Shown here piece by piece: positions 1 to 8,097 of a stretch of 20,499 bases of DNA; positions within the stretch are counted from its first letter, which is position 1; each line of letters opens with the position of its first letter. The notes under the pieces were generated by a model. It was given only the letters and a program-made list of their open reading frames with translations, was not told the DNA's origin and did not search any database. Origin of the DNA: Mollicutes bacterium (GTDB taxonomy: Bacteria; Bacillota_I; Bacilli_A; Izemoplasmatales; Izemoplasmataceae). The position numbers and the translations under genes were made by a program. The stretch is from positions 1 to 20,499 of the forward strand of contig PWKX01000161.1 of NCBI GenBank assembly GCA_003559585.1. The letters are read 5' to 3'.

Positions 1-763
1 CTTGATCACGCCAAATGCGCAGATTATGTAAACAAACCGCGTCATCTTTAGCAAAATTCGATACTTCATATTGCTTGTAGCCGGCTAAGGTTAAACGGTC
101 GATGACACGTTCAAACATACGTGTTTCTAAGGTTTCATCGATTAAACGAACCGCACCCTTTTCAATTAAAGTGTGTAGTTTGGTGCCTGGTTCTACAATC
201 AAGCTGTAATAAGAAATATGATCAACGTTTAAACCAAGTAAGGCATCAATATCAGCGTCTAACTCTGTCATGGTTTGGCCTACCAAACCAAACATCATAT
301 CAACACTGATTTGACTGATCTGATGCGTTTTTAACATTTGAACCGCCCTTTTAATATCTTTTAACCGGTGGGTGCGGTTTAAAAACGCTAAGTGCTGGTC
401 GTTAAAACTTTGAACCCCAAGTGAAACACGGGTCACACCGGAGGATTTCAACCGTTTAACCATGTCGCTTGTGATGTCCTCAGGGTTACACTCAATGGTG
501 AACTCATCCAGCGACATTAAATCGACGGTTTCACCGATTGTTTGTAGTAACTTGGTTAAATCTGCCACACTTAAACTAGAGGGTGTGCCACCGCCAATAA
601 AGACGGTTTTGACATCACTCAGTTGATGCTTAATAAGTTTAAACTCAGTGTTTAAAGCCTTAAGATAACGGTCAATTTTTCCGGGATTAACCACTTCTTT
701 AACAAAATCACAATACGTGCAGATGCGGTGGCAAAACGGGATATGAACGTATAAAGACATCAT
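1..763 (-). CDS. hemW: HemW-type radical SAM protein (coproporphyrinogen III oxidase-like), 3' end missing
   Basis: About 254 N-terminal residues are present; the gene runs off the left edge. The product starts MMSLYVHIPFC and carries the radical-SAM cluster motif CxxxCxxC (CHRICTYC), then GGGTPSSL and ECNPE, as in the HemN/HemW family. HemW proteins are now regarded as haem chaperones and not true oxidases (family knowledge). Near the edge the sequence reads HNLRIW where the HemW haem-binding motif is HNxxYW, so the tyrosine is replaced by isoleucine. The start is one of two tandem ATGs (763 or 760), preceded by AAAGGG about 8 nt upstream. It follows lepA on the same strand, the usual Firmicute order, but a hairpin and a separate promoter lie between them. 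Further conserved downstream partners, if any, are outside the window. Confidence 0.93.
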   Translation of the reverse strand, partial: MMSLYVHIPFCHRICTYCDFVKEVVNPGKIDRYLKALNTEFKLIKHQLSDVKTVFIGGGTPSSLSVADLTKLLQTIGETVDLMSLDEFTIECNPEDITSDMVKRLKSSGVTRVSLGVQSFNDQHLAFLNRTHRLKDIKRAVQMLKTHQISQISVDMMFGLVGQTMTELDADIDALLGLNVDHISYYSLIVEPGTKLHTLIEKGAVRLIDETLETRMFERVIDRLTLAGYKQYEVSNFAKDDAVCLHNLRIWRDQ

Positions 764-778
764 GGGCAACACCCTTTC

Positions 779-787
779 ATTATAACA
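779..787 (-). promoter_or_regulatory. Extended -10 promoter of hemW
   Basis: On the minus strand the sequence reads TGTTATAAT, a perfect TGnTATAAT extended -10. No good -35 lies 16-18 nt upstream. The -10 ends only 15 nt before the first ATG, so transcription from here would give a leader of roughly 8-9 nt, with its start inside the AAAGGG ribosome-binding sequence. The motif is seen directly; use as a promoter is inferred. Confidence 0.5.
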
Positions 788-796
788 TACCTGAAA

Positions 797-824
797 GTGA
801 AAATAACACGCCGAGGCGTGTTAT
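797..824 (-). terminator. Hairpin overlapping the lepA stop codon
   Basis: ATAACACGCC (803-812) and GGCGTGTTAT (815-824) are perfect 10-nt inverted arms with two central bases, giving about 9 bp with a 4-nt loop. On the minus strand the stem is followed by TTTCAC, so the run on the exit side is TTATTTTC, a modest U-tract. The lepA TAA (821-823) lies inside the first arm. This is probably an intrinsic terminator or attenuator between lepA and hemW. Confidence 0.65.
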
Positions 825-2656
825 TCATCAATGGATAGCACGGTTAAAAACGCTTCTTGTGGGACATCGACGTTGCCGACATTTTTCATGCGTTTCTTAC
901 CTTCTTTTTGTTTTTCAAGTAGTTTCTTCTTACGAGAAACATCGCCACCATAACACTTAGACAGCACATTTTTACGCATGGCGCGAATCGTACTTCTAGC
1001 GATGATTTTATTGTTGATGGCGGCTTGAACGGGGACTTCAAACATTTGTCTTGGGATGATGTCTTTTAGTTTTTCAGTGATGGCTTTACCGCGGTGATAA
1101 GCGAAATCACGGTGAACAATCGTGGATAAAGCATCGACGGTTTCTTCATTGATTAAGATATCCATTTTAACAAGTTTACTTTCTTTATAGCCTTTAAGTT
1201 CATAGTCCAAAGACGCATAGCCTTTCGAACAAGATTTCAGTTTATCAAAGAAATCATACACAATTTCTAAGAGTGGTAAATCATAGGTTAGCTGTACTCG
1301 AACGTCTCCTAAATATTCCATGTTTCTAAAATGGCCACGTTTGTTTTGACACAACTCCATGACGTTACCGACAAATTCTTTTGGACACATGATGGTCGCA
1401 TCGACGTAGGGTTCTTCAATGCGGTTAATGTGTTGTGCCTCAGGCATATCACTAGGGTTGTCAATCGTTTTCATCTTGCCATTGATCATATGTACATGAT
1501 AGATCACACTGGGTGCGGTGGCGATTAAATCGATGTTAAATTCACGTTCTAAGCGCTCTTGTATGATTTCCATGTGCAGCATGCCTAAGAAGCCTGTTCT
1601 AAAGCCAAAGCCTAAGGCTTGTGAGTTTTCTGGTTCAAAGGTTAAAGAAGCATCGTTTAGTTTTAAACGTTCTAAAGCTTCTCTTAAATCGTTGTAACGG
1701 TTTGAATCAATTGGGAACAACCCACAAAAGACCATGGGGTTTAAAGTCCGGTAACCTGGCAACGCTTTTAAAGCTGGGGTGTCTTTTTTGGTGATGGTAT
1801 CCCCAACACGCACATTCTCCACATCTTTAATAGCCGCCACAACATACCCAACATCACCCGGTGCTAAGTAGTCTTTTTTCACTTGTTTTGGGGTGGTCAC
1901 ACCAACTTCAGTGACTTCAAAACTAGCCCCATTGCTCATCATTTTAATCACGTCACCTTTTTCAATGGTGCCTTCCATCACACGAATGGAGGGAATCACA
2001 CCACGGTATGGGTCATAAATTGAATCAAAGATTAACGCTTTAAGCGGGGCTTCAGCGTCGCCTTGTGGGGCAGGAATTTTATCGATGACAGCTTGAATGA
2101 TCTCATCAATACCAAGTCCGTCTTTCGCACTTGTTAAAACCGCTTCACTGGCATCAAGGCCTATGACGTCTTCAATATCTTTTCTAACCTTTTCAACATC
2201 CGCACTTGGCAAATCAATTTTATTGATAACCGGAATGATCTCTAAATCATTATCTAAAGCCAAATACACATTGGCTAAGGTTTGTGCTTCAATCCCTTGG
2301 GCCGCATCAACGACTAAAAGGGCGCCTTCACAGGCAGCCAAAGAACGTGAGACTTCATAGGTAAAATCGACATGACCTGGCGTGTCGATTAAATGAAATA
2401 TATAAGGTTCTTCATCTTCATGTTTGTAGTTAATTTGCACCGCGTTTAGCTTAATGGTAATCCCGCGTTCTCGTTCTAAATCCATCGAATCTAGTAATTG
2501 AGCTTTCATCTCTCTTGCGGTGATGGATTTGGTTTTTTCTAATATGCGGTCAGCCAACGTGCTTTTACCATGATCGATATGGGCGATGATGGAAAAGTTG
2601 CGGATGCGTTGTTGTCTTTTTTGTATCATTTGATAGTCTTTGTTGCTCACGGTCAT
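821..2656 (-). CDS. lepA: Elongation factor 4 (LepA), ribosome-associated GTPase
   Basis: A 611-residue translational GTPase of normal LepA length. The G-domain motifs are all visible: AHIDHGKS (residues 25-32), RGITI (64-68), DTPGH (91-95) and NKID (145-148). They are followed by EF-G-like domains and the LepA-specific basic C-terminus. LepA acts on the ribosome and influences translation under stress and 30S assembly (family knowledge). The annotated ATG has AGAGAGGAAG directly in front with only 2-3 nt spacing. GTG at codon 3 (2650) would have more normal spacing, about 9 nt, so the exact start is uncertain by two codons. It has its own promoter (2680-2708), and its stop is embedded in a hairpin before hemW. 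Confidence 0.98.
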   Translation of the reverse strand: MTVSNKDYQMIQKRQQRIRNFSIIAHIDHGKSTLADRILEKTKSITAREMKAQLLDSMDLERERGITIKLNAVQINYKHEDEEPYIFHLIDTPGHVDFTYEVSRSLAACEGALLVVDAAQGIEAQTLANVYLALDNDLEIIPVINKIDLPSADVEKVRKDIEDVIGLDASEAVLTSAKDGLGIDEIIQAVIDKIPAPQGDAEAPLKALIFDSIYDPYRGVIPSIRVMEGTIEKGDVIKMMSNGASFEVTEVGVTTPKQVKKDYLAPGDVGYVVAAIKDVENVRVGDTITKKDTPALKALPGYRTLNPMVFCGLFPIDSNRYNDLREALERLKLNDASLTFEPENSQALGFGFRTGFLGMLHMEIIQERLEREFNIDLIATAPSVIYHVHMINGKMKTIDNPSDMPEAQHINRIEEPYVDATIMCPKEFVGNVMELCQNKRGHFRNMEYLGDVRVQLTYDLPLLEIVYDFFDKLKSCSKGYASLDYELKGYKESKLVKMDILINEETVDALSTIVHRDFAYHRGKAITEKLKDIIPRQMFEVPVQAAINNKIIARSTIRAMRKNVLSKCYGGDVSRKKKLLEKQKEGKKRMKNVGNVDVPQEAFLTVLSIDE

Positions 2657-2679
2657 CTTCCTCTCTGGAACGCTTAAAT

Positions 2680-2708
2680 ATTTTACAATAAAATGACATG
2701 AATTTCAA
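2680..2708 (-). promoter_or_regulatory. lepA promoter, sigma-A type
   Basis: The minus strand has TTGAAA (2703-2708), a 17-nt spacer and TAAAAT (2680-2685), about 23 nt upstream of the lepA ATG. It sits in the 67-nt gap after the upstream regulator gene, where no terminator hairpin was seen. Confidence 0.75.
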
Positions 2709-2723
2709 TTGTAAATGACCGAG

Positions 2724-3584
2724 TTAAAGGCGTCTTTTTTTCGGTTTTTTTTGTGTGATTGGTATATGAATGTGAATGGCTTGGTTTTCGTCATTATTTA
2801 CAAACTTCTCAATCACATAATCTTCTTCATAATAGACATTGGCTTCTGTCATTAAATACGCGTATATGCGTTGATAGGTTTCCTTTAAATCTCCGTGTTT
2901 ATCGGTGTGCACAACCCTTAAATATGTGCGTTGTGGCACCGCTTTATACGTTAAAGCTTTTGGGGTTTTGCCAAAATCAAACACCTCACACGCACTGATG
3001 TATTCAAAGGCACCTGATTGTGAGTCGTTAATATCAAAGAAATAATCTCTAATTGGGGTTTGTAACCCTGAATAAAACGGTGCGAAAGACGCTTTGACAT
3101 CGGTTAATATCGCTGGCAGTTTAGCCCAGTTTTCTTTAACAAAAGTCTCGTGGTGATGGCCTTTATAGGCTAAGCCTAAAAAATCTTTGGCTTTGATGGT
3201 GATGATGTCGTATGCCAGTGGTTGGGTCATAGGCGCAAGCTCAAACGTTTTTTCGGGAAAAAAAGGCTCTGGTGCTAAGGTTAAGCTATCGGCGGCATCT
3301 TCAATCCCCAGTAAACTAAAAAAGCTTACTTGATCGGCAAACCCAGCCTTTTGAATGATGGCGTCTTGTGCTTCAGGGTTGCTTTGGACTGCCATCAACG
3401 TCTTAGCCACGATGATGCGTCTGATATAATGCGAAAAGGTCATGTTAAAGACCGCATGAAATAATCTTGAAAACTGACCATTATCCATTGGCAGTTTATC
3501 CATAAAAGCTTCTAAATCGCTGTTGGCATGAGCTTTTTCATATGCCCATGCGGAAGCTTTTTTCAATATGGTTTCAGGTGTCAT
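2724..3584 (-). CDS. AraC-type HTH protein with GyrI-like (small-molecule-binding) C-terminal domain
   Basis: A 286-residue protein. Residues about 30-97 resemble the AraC/XylS double helix-turn-helix: the first unit reads QFSRLFHAVFNMTFSHYIRR, and the second has AIIQKAGFADQVSFFSLLG, matching the usual 'IA...GF.dqS.F...F' pattern. Residues about 120-278 look like the GyrI-like/AraC effector-binding fold (IITIKAKDFLGLAYKG near its start; VVHTDKHGDLKETYQRIYAYL later). The C-terminus is very basic (KKPKKRRL). By family it is probably a transcription regulator that binds a hydrophobic or cationic ligand; the ligand and targets are unknown. The start is supported by AAAGGATG upstream. It lies just after the rnpB terminator, and no convincing promoter of its own is visible. 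It could depend on read-through from rnpB. Confidence 0.8.
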   Translation of the reverse strand: MTPETILKKASAWAYEKAHANSDLEAFMDKLPMDNGQFSRLFHAVFNMTFSHYIRRIIVAKTLMAVQSNPEAQDAIIQKAGFADQVSFFSLLGIEDAADSLTLAPEPFFPEKTFELAPMTQPLAYDIITIKAKDFLGLAYKGHHHETFVKENWAKLPAILTDVKASFAPFYSGLQTPIRDYFFDINDSQSGAFEYISACEVFDFGKTPKALTYKAVPQRTYLRVVHTDKHGDLKETYQRIYAYLMTEANVYYEEDYVIEKFVNNDENQAIHIHIPITQKKPKKRRL

Positions 3585-3611
3585 CTAATCATCCTTTCGG
3601 TTATTGAATGA

Positions 3612-3639
3612 AATAAAGGCGCTCATGAGCGCCTTTATT
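3612..3639 (-). terminator. Perfect 28-bp palindrome terminating rnpB
   Basis: Positions 3612-3639 are a perfect palindrome with GAGCGCC/GGCGCTC in the arms and CATG at the centre, flanked by AATAAA/TTTATT. It folds as a 12-bp stem with a 4-nt loop and ends in TTTATTTC on the minus strand, starting 3 nt after the RNase P RNA P1 helix. It is the likely rnpB terminator. Because it is symmetric it could also act on the plus strand. Confidence 0.8.
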
Positions 3640-3642
3640 ATG

Positions 3643-4010
3643 CTTTGCGTTTTATAAGCCATGTTCTGTGATCTTAAAGAATTAAGATCGGCAATCATTT
3701 ATCTGCGCGTAATGCGCCTTTGGTGTTGATTCGTTTCTCACACCAAAGTGCCCCTACCATAGTTTGGGTTTCTGGCTTGCGGGGTTTACCCGTTCCATCT
3801 CAGATGTCACCATCCAAGCTCGTCTCTGTGGCACTTTTAAAGGACATAACCACTTGGTTTAACGCAAGTGGCGTATCCAGCCGTCACCGTTCAAGGTGCA
3901 TGGCGTTATGGTTTCCGCCATCGCAAACACTACATCCATCACAGGATGTGCCAGCATGGACTTTCCTAACATACCTAAGATCAGTATGCTCGATTGCCCA
4001 AACGCAAAGG
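3643..4010 (-). ncRNA. rnpB: RNase P RNA, type B
   Basis: This is the catalytic RNA of RNase P, which matures the 5' ends of tRNAs. The minus strand carries the diagnostic blocks: GGAAAGTCCATGCT near the 5' end, AAAGTGCCACAGAGACGA and GGGTAAACCCC in the middle, CAGAAACCCAAACTATGGT followed by AGGGG, GATAAATGATTGCCG, and ACAGAACATGGCTTATAAAACG at the 3' end. These match the Bacillus-type arrangement. The P1 helix is a perfect 10 bp: CTTTGCGTTT at 4000-4009 pairs with AAACGCAAAG at 3643-3652. Other hairpins are visible, including GATCTTAA-TTCT-TTAAGATC (P19 position) and ATGGCG/CGCCAT. It begins 5 nt after the pnp stop codon, and no clear promoter was found in that junction. Confidence 0.97.
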
Positions 4011-4014
4011 TTCA

Positions 4015-6159
4015 TTATTTTTTATCTTTGTTTTGTGGTTTCTCTGATTTTTCAGGTTTTGGCAGTGTGGCTTTGATTGATAAATCAATGCGGCCACGGT
4101 CATCAATGCCGATGACTTTGACATCCACGTTTTGACCCATCTTTAAGACGTCTTCTACTTTGTCGATGCGTTCATGGGCTATTTTTGAGATGTGGCATAA
4201 ACCATCGGTACCTGGCCATAATTCAATGAATGCGCCGAATTTTTCAATGCGAACCACTTTCCCTTTATACACTTCACCAACTTTAGCCACACGGACTAAG
4301 TCTTCGATGCGTTTAAGGGCGTTGTTGATTGGTTCGATTTCAGTATGCATGATGGTGACGCGGCCGTCTTGTTCGATGTCAATCTTCACATCGTCGTTTT
4401 CTTCGATGATCTTAGAAATGATTTTACCACCTGGGCCAATCACATCACGGATTTTATCTGGGTCAATCAACATGATTTTAACTTTTGGTGCGTGTTTAGA
4501 GACTTCTTCACGTGGTTTTTCAATCGCTGTTAACATGTTGTTAAGGATATGTAAGCGACCTTTTTTCGCGTCTAATAAGGCTTCACGTAAAATATCTTTC
4601 GATAAGCCTTTAACTTTAATGTCCATTTGTAATGCGGTGATGCCCTTTTGACTACCGGCAACTTTAAAGTCCATATCACCAATATGGTCTTCTAAGCCTT
4701 GGATATCACTTAAGACTCTATTTTCACCGTTTTCATGGATTAGACCCATGGCAATCCCAGCAACTGGGGCTTTGATTGGCACACCGGCTGCCATTAAACT
4801 CATACAACCAGCACAAATACTCGCCTGTGAGGTTGAACCGTTGCTTTCTAAGATTTCACTGACCACACGAATCGTGTATGGGAAATCTTCTTCATCAGGT
4901 AACACTTGTGCTAAGGCGCGTTCACCTAAAGCACCATGACCGATTTCACGGCGTTTTGGTGGGCCATAACGGCCGGTTTCACCCACACTGTATGGTGGGA
5001 AATTATAATGAAGCATAAAGCGTTTGTTATCGGTATCGCCTAAACCGTCAATGATTTGGTGTTCACCTAAAGCCCCGAGTGTTGTGATTGAGACCGCTTG
5101 GGTTTGACCTCTTGTGAATAACGCACTACCATGCGTTAACTCAAATAAGTCAATTTTTGAAGACAGTGGTCTAATCTCATCAAGCGCGCGTCCATCAGGA
5201 CGGATTTTTTCTTTCACCACAATGGAACGAATGGTCTCAGCGATTAAGGCATCAACCTTTGACTTCGCTTGTTTCATGGCTTTATTTCGTGCATCTTCAT
5301 CAGCAGCAAGTGTTTGCTCATAATGAGCATCGATGGCATCTTTAATCGCACGAACCGCTTCACCACGGCGTTCACGGTCGAAGGTGCGCGCAGCATCTTC
5401 GATGGCGTCTTGATAGGTATCTTGCACATAAGCTTCGATAACTTCATCTTTTTCAGGTAATTCATAGGCCATGGTTTCTTGACCGATTTCTGCGATGATG
5501 GTTTCTTGGAATTCACATAACTTCTTAATCCAAGAGTGACCAAATTCAATCGCATCCAACATGTCTTCTTCATCGACTTCTTTACCGCCGGCTTCAACCA
5601 TGTTGATGGCATCTTTTGTCCCAGCGACAATTAAGTCAATGTCTGAGAGTTCTAAGTCATCTTCACTTGGGTTTAAAATAAACTCCCCGTCAACACGACC
5701 GATTTGAACACCCGCAATTGGCCCTTCAAAAGGCATGGGTGATAAGGCTAAGGTTAGTGAACTTCCCAACATAGCCGTCATTGGTGGTGATTGGTTGGTA
5801 TTCCCACTCATCACCGTGTTAATGATTTGAATTTCATACTGAAACCCTTCTGGGAACAGTGGTCTTAAAGGACGGTCAATCAATCTTGCCGTCAAGGTTT
5901 CTAATTCCGAAGGTTTCCCCTCACGTTTGAAAAATCCCCCCGGGATTTTCCCAGCCGCATACAGTTTTTCTGTATAATTGACCATTAATGGAAAAAAGCC
6001 CATGCTAGATGGTTCGTTGGCAGCTTGTGTTACGGTAAGAACAGATGTATCTCCGTAATAGACAAGTGCTGCGCTTGTGGCTTGTTTGGCCACTTCGCCA
6101 ACCTCTACTCTTAAAGGCGTTCCATTGAAGTCAAATGTAAAAATTTTGGCTTCTGACAT
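4015..6159 (-). CDS. pnp: Polyribonucleotide nucleotidyltransferase (PNPase)
   Basis: A 714-residue phosphorolytic 3'-5' exoribonuclease that degrades and tails RNA. It has two RNase PH domains (about 12-143 and 325-470), with FFKREGKPSE and RLIDRPLRPLFP in the first and GGCMSLMAAG-like CAGCMSLMAAG and DIQGLEDHIGDMDFKVAG in the second. A helical linker lies between them. A KH domain (about 557-626) contains GPGGK, and an S1 domain (about 627-696) starts VGEVYKGKVVRIEKFGAFIE. A short Lys/Pro-rich tail ends the protein. The length is normal. The start ATG is preceded by GTAGGAAAAATGA (8 nt spacing from AGGA). The RNase P RNA follows after 5 nt. In many Bacillota pnp directly follows rpsO; here two membrane-protein genes intervene. 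Confidence 0.98.
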   Translation of the reverse strand: MSEAKIFTFDFNGTPLRVEVGEVAKQATSAALVYYGDTSVLTVTQAANEPSSMGFFPLMVNYTEKLYAAGKIPGGFFKREGKPSELETLTARLIDRPLRPLFPEGFQYEIQIINTVMSGNTNQSPPMTAMLGSSLTLALSPMPFEGPIAGVQIGRVDGEFILNPSEDDLELSDIDLIVAGTKDAINMVEAGGKEVDEEDMLDAIEFGHSWIKKLCEFQETIIAEIGQETMAYELPEKDEVIEAYVQDTYQDAIEDAARTFDRERRGEAVRAIKDAIDAHYEQTLAADEDARNKAMKQAKSKVDALIAETIRSIVVKEKIRPDGRALDEIRPLSSKIDLFELTHGSALFTRGQTQAVSITTLGALGEHQIIDGLGDTDNKRFMLHYNFPPYSVGETGRYGPPKRREIGHGALGERALAQVLPDEEDFPYTIRVVSEILESNGSTSQASICAGCMSLMAAGVPIKAPVAGIAMGLIHENGENRVLSDIQGLEDHIGDMDFKVAGSQKGITALQMDIKVKGLSKDILREALLDAKKGRLHILNNMLTAIEKPREEVSKHAPKVKIMLIDPDKIRDVIGPGGKIISKIIEENDDVKIDIEQDGRVTIMHTEIEPINNALKRIEDLVRVAKVGEVYKGKVVRIEKFGAFIELWPGTDGLCHISKIAHERIDKVEDVLKMGQNVDVKVIGIDDRGRIDLSIKATLPKPEKSEKPQNKDKK

Positions 6160-6202
6160 TCATTTTTCCTACTTTCTATTATCTTCTATTATCCAATATA
6201 TA

Positions 6203-6211
6203 ATCATACCA
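6203..6211 (-). promoter_or_regulatory. Possible extended -10 of pnp
   Basis: The minus strand reads TGGTATGAT (TGn plus a 5/6 -10), about 43 nt upstream of the pnp ATG. The -35 position (6226-6231) is TATACG, which is poor. A small dyad, TTTTTAG-C-CTAAAAA on the plus strand (6234-6248), lies just upstream. The 116-nt gap between the DUF2179 gene and pnp contains nothing else recognisable. Confidence 0.4.
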
Positions 6212-6275
6212 TATTTTCATGCTTTCGTATAGGTTTTTAGCCTAAAAATCCATGGTGATGGGCTGCTAAAAATGA

Positions 6276-6815
6276 TTATTTTCTTAAGATACCATGACCG
6301 CCATACACCGGTCTGATATCGTTGACCGTAATCATCACGTCTTCTTGAAAGCCCCTTAAATGTTTAATGGCGCTGTGCATTTGCCGGCGCGGCACATGCA
6401 TGAAAATGATTTCTTTGCGGTTATCTTTACCATAAGCATCGGTTGCGGTCACCCCGTAACCGAGTTCTCTTAAGGCAATCGATATTTTCTTACCCGCAAG
6501 TTTGTTGACAATCGCTTCTATTTTTACCGTCCCAATCGCTAATTTGTTTTCAACAATGCTGCCGAAATAATTCCCAAACGCAAACGCTAAGGCATAGACG
6601 ACCACTTTCATTGGATCATTGGTCACATCGACTAAAACCGTTGCGGTCAGCACAACCCAGATGATCACCTCAACAAAGCCGATCACTGAACCCTTAAACT
6701 TTTCACCTTTGGTGATTAAAACAATTCTAACAGTTGCCATTCCAACTTCAATGATTTTGACAACAAAAATAATGAGATATAAAACGATGGGATGGATGGA
6801 ATCTAAAAATGGCAT
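6276..6815 (-). CDS. DUF5698/DUF2179 membrane protein (UPF0316, YebE-like)
   Basis: A 179-residue protein with three predicted membrane segments in the first about 90 residues, including PIVLYLIIFVVKIIEVGMAT and VVLTATVLVDV. A soluble C-terminal domain follows, with GYGVTATDAYGKDNRKEIIF and HVPRRQMHSAIKHLR, typical of the UPF0316 family. The function is unknown; DUF2179 domains are small nucleotide-binding-like folds (family knowledge). TAAGGA lies 8 nt before the ATG. It begins 21 nt after the AI-2E-family permease gene, so the two probably form one transcript. Confidence 0.88.
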   Translation of the reverse strand: MPFLDSIHPIVLYLIIFVVKIIEVGMATVRIVLITKGEKFKGSVIGFVEVIIWVVLTATVLVDVTNDPMKVVVYALAFAFGNYFGSIVENKLAIGTVKIEAIVNKLAGKKISIALRELGYGVTATDAYGKDNRKEIIFMHVPRRQMHSAIKHLRGFQEDVMITVNDIRPVYGGHGILRK

Positions 6816-6836
6816 GGTATCAGTCCTTACTTTCTT

Positions 6837-7991
6837 TTAGTCATGTGTGTGTTTTGTGGTTTCTTCTGAGGGTTCTTCTTCTTTTAACATTTTTTTCTGT
6901 GCCTCTGATAGTTCAATTCTCTCAGCATGCAACTCTTTTAAATAGTGTGCGGTGGTGCGAATCATACCGGTAATGGGAATGGCTAAAATGATACCCACAA
7001 TCCCAAATAAATACCCGAAAAATACAAAGGAACTAAGGACAAGTAATGGATGTAATTTGGTTTCCTTACCCATGATGAATGGTTGAGCCACATTGTTTTG
7101 AATGAGTTGGCCCACAATCACCGTGATGGCAATCGCCACAGGCGCATACTCACCAAATAATAACGTATCATCGGTCAAACTATATAACACCGGCAACAAC
7201 ATCGCAATAAACGGGCCAACATAAGGCACGATGTCGAAAAAGCCCAGCATAAACCCAAATAATAAGCTTCGTTCTTTAAATCCTAAAATCCAAAAAACAA
7301 TGATAAATACAATCGACATCACAAACATCGTGGCAAAACGGCCATTAAAATATTGTTCAATCACCCGGTTGGCACGCTTCAACAGTTCAATCACATGTGG
7401 TCTAATTTTATGCGGGAACAGCGAAACAATTCCTTCATAAATACGGTCTTTATCATTTAGAATAAAAAACAAAAACACCGGCACCAACACGATGGTGATG
7501 ATGATCATCGTTAAGCTTTGAAAAATACTGAAAATATCAATATCGCCCGCTCCAATACGCTCAAAGCTAAAAAGCTCAGCAAGACGGTCATAGATCGATG
7601 CGGCAAAGGCGTTTCTTTCTAAAAAATCACCAAGCGTTTCAGCCACAGATGGCCAATCGTTTTCAATGAAAGACACCGTTTGTGCAAAGATGAGACTGGC
7701 CGCATAAGAAATGAAGAAAAACAACAACGTCCCAACCACACCAAAAATGATGACGGTGTTGATAAAACGGATCTTAAACTTCAACTTTTTTTCTAATATT
7801 TTAAACAAAGGCGCCATCAAATAACTGATAAAAAGCGCAATTGAAAACGGCAAAATAATGGAGGTAGCCGCTAAGGAAAACTTCTCGACAAAATCTGGAA
7901 ACACCAAATTAAACAAATACAAGGTTAATAAAACAGCCGCAACGAGCGACACATAGACAAGGTATTGTATGGGCTTAGGGTATTTTTTCAA
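6837..7991 (-). CDS. AI-2E family transporter (PerM/YtvI type permease)
   Basis: A polytopic membrane protein of about 384 residues with the AI-2E exporter-family layout. Hydrophobic pairs lie at each end, an amphipathic region of about 90 residues in the middle (SVAETLGDFLERNAF and on), and the conserved core FGFMLGFFDIVPYVGPFIA. The substrate cannot be told from sequence; family members include an autoinducer exporter, Na+/H+ antiporters and proteins of unknown role. The longest frame starts at ATG 8015, but that codon has no Shine-Dalgarno sequence. A strong AAGAGGAGGGG lies inside the frame and is correctly spaced for TTG at 7991, which I take as the start. The C-terminus is charged and ends KHTHD. 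It is likely co-transcribed with the downstream DUF2179 gene. Confidence 0.9.
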   Translation of the reverse strand: MKKYPKPIQYLVYVSLVAAVLLTLYLFNLVFPDFVEKFSLAATSIILPFSIALFISYLMAPLFKILEKKLKFKIRFINTVIIFGVVGTLLFFFISYAASLIFAQTVSFIENDWPSVAETLGDFLERNAFAASIYDRLAELFSFERIGAGDIDIFSIFQSLTMIIITIVLVPVFLFFILNDKDRIYEGIVSLFPHKIRPHVIELLKRANRVIEQYFNGRFATMFVMSIVFIIVFWILGFKERSLLFGFMLGFFDIVPYVGPFIAMLLPVLYSLTDDTLLFGEYAPVAIAITVIVGQLIQNNVAQPFIMGKETKLHPLLVLSSFVFFGYLFGIVGIILAIPITGMIRTTAHYLKELHAERIELSEAQKKMLKEEEPSEETTKHTHD

Positions 7992-8023
7992 AGATAACCC
8001 CCTCCTCTTATTCATCTATATCC

Positions 8024-8051
8024 ATTTTAACATGTTTATCTCATTTTCAAA
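8024..8051 (-). promoter_or_regulatory. Promoter of the AI-2E permease operon
   Basis: The minus strand has TGTTAAAAT (extended -10, 8024-8032). A possible TTTGAA -35 lies at 8046-8051 with a 16-nt spacer. It lies just after the rpsO terminator and about 32 nt upstream of the preferred TTG start. Confidence 0.55.
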
Positions 8052-8061
8052 TCAAACAGAT

Positions 8062-8093
8062 AAAAAAAACAGCCGCAAAAAGCGCCTGTTTTT
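8062..8093 (-). terminator. rpsO terminator
   Basis: The minus strand reads AAAAACAG-G-CGC, loop TTTTT, GCG-G-CTG followed by eight T. Apart from one G/G mismatch the arms are fully paired, and the A-tract matches the T-tract. It begins 4 nt after the rpsO stop codon. This is a strong intrinsic terminator separating rpsO from the downstream permease operon. Confidence 0.9.
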
Positions 8094-8097
8094 GTCA

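Noticed and set aside
3720..4135. Plus-strand reading frames of 118 and 79 codons
   Set aside because: They lie antisense to the RNase P RNA and the end of pnp; no family resemblance and no ribosome-binding sequence.
5274..5630. 118-codon minus-strand frame
   Set aside because: It is an alternative frame inside pnp, which is intact and strongly conserved.
6234..6248. Dyad TTTTTAG-C-CTAAAAA upstream of pnp as a terminator or operator
   Set aside because: It is short and AT-only, lacks a following T-run, and has no matching copy at other genes, so it could be chance.
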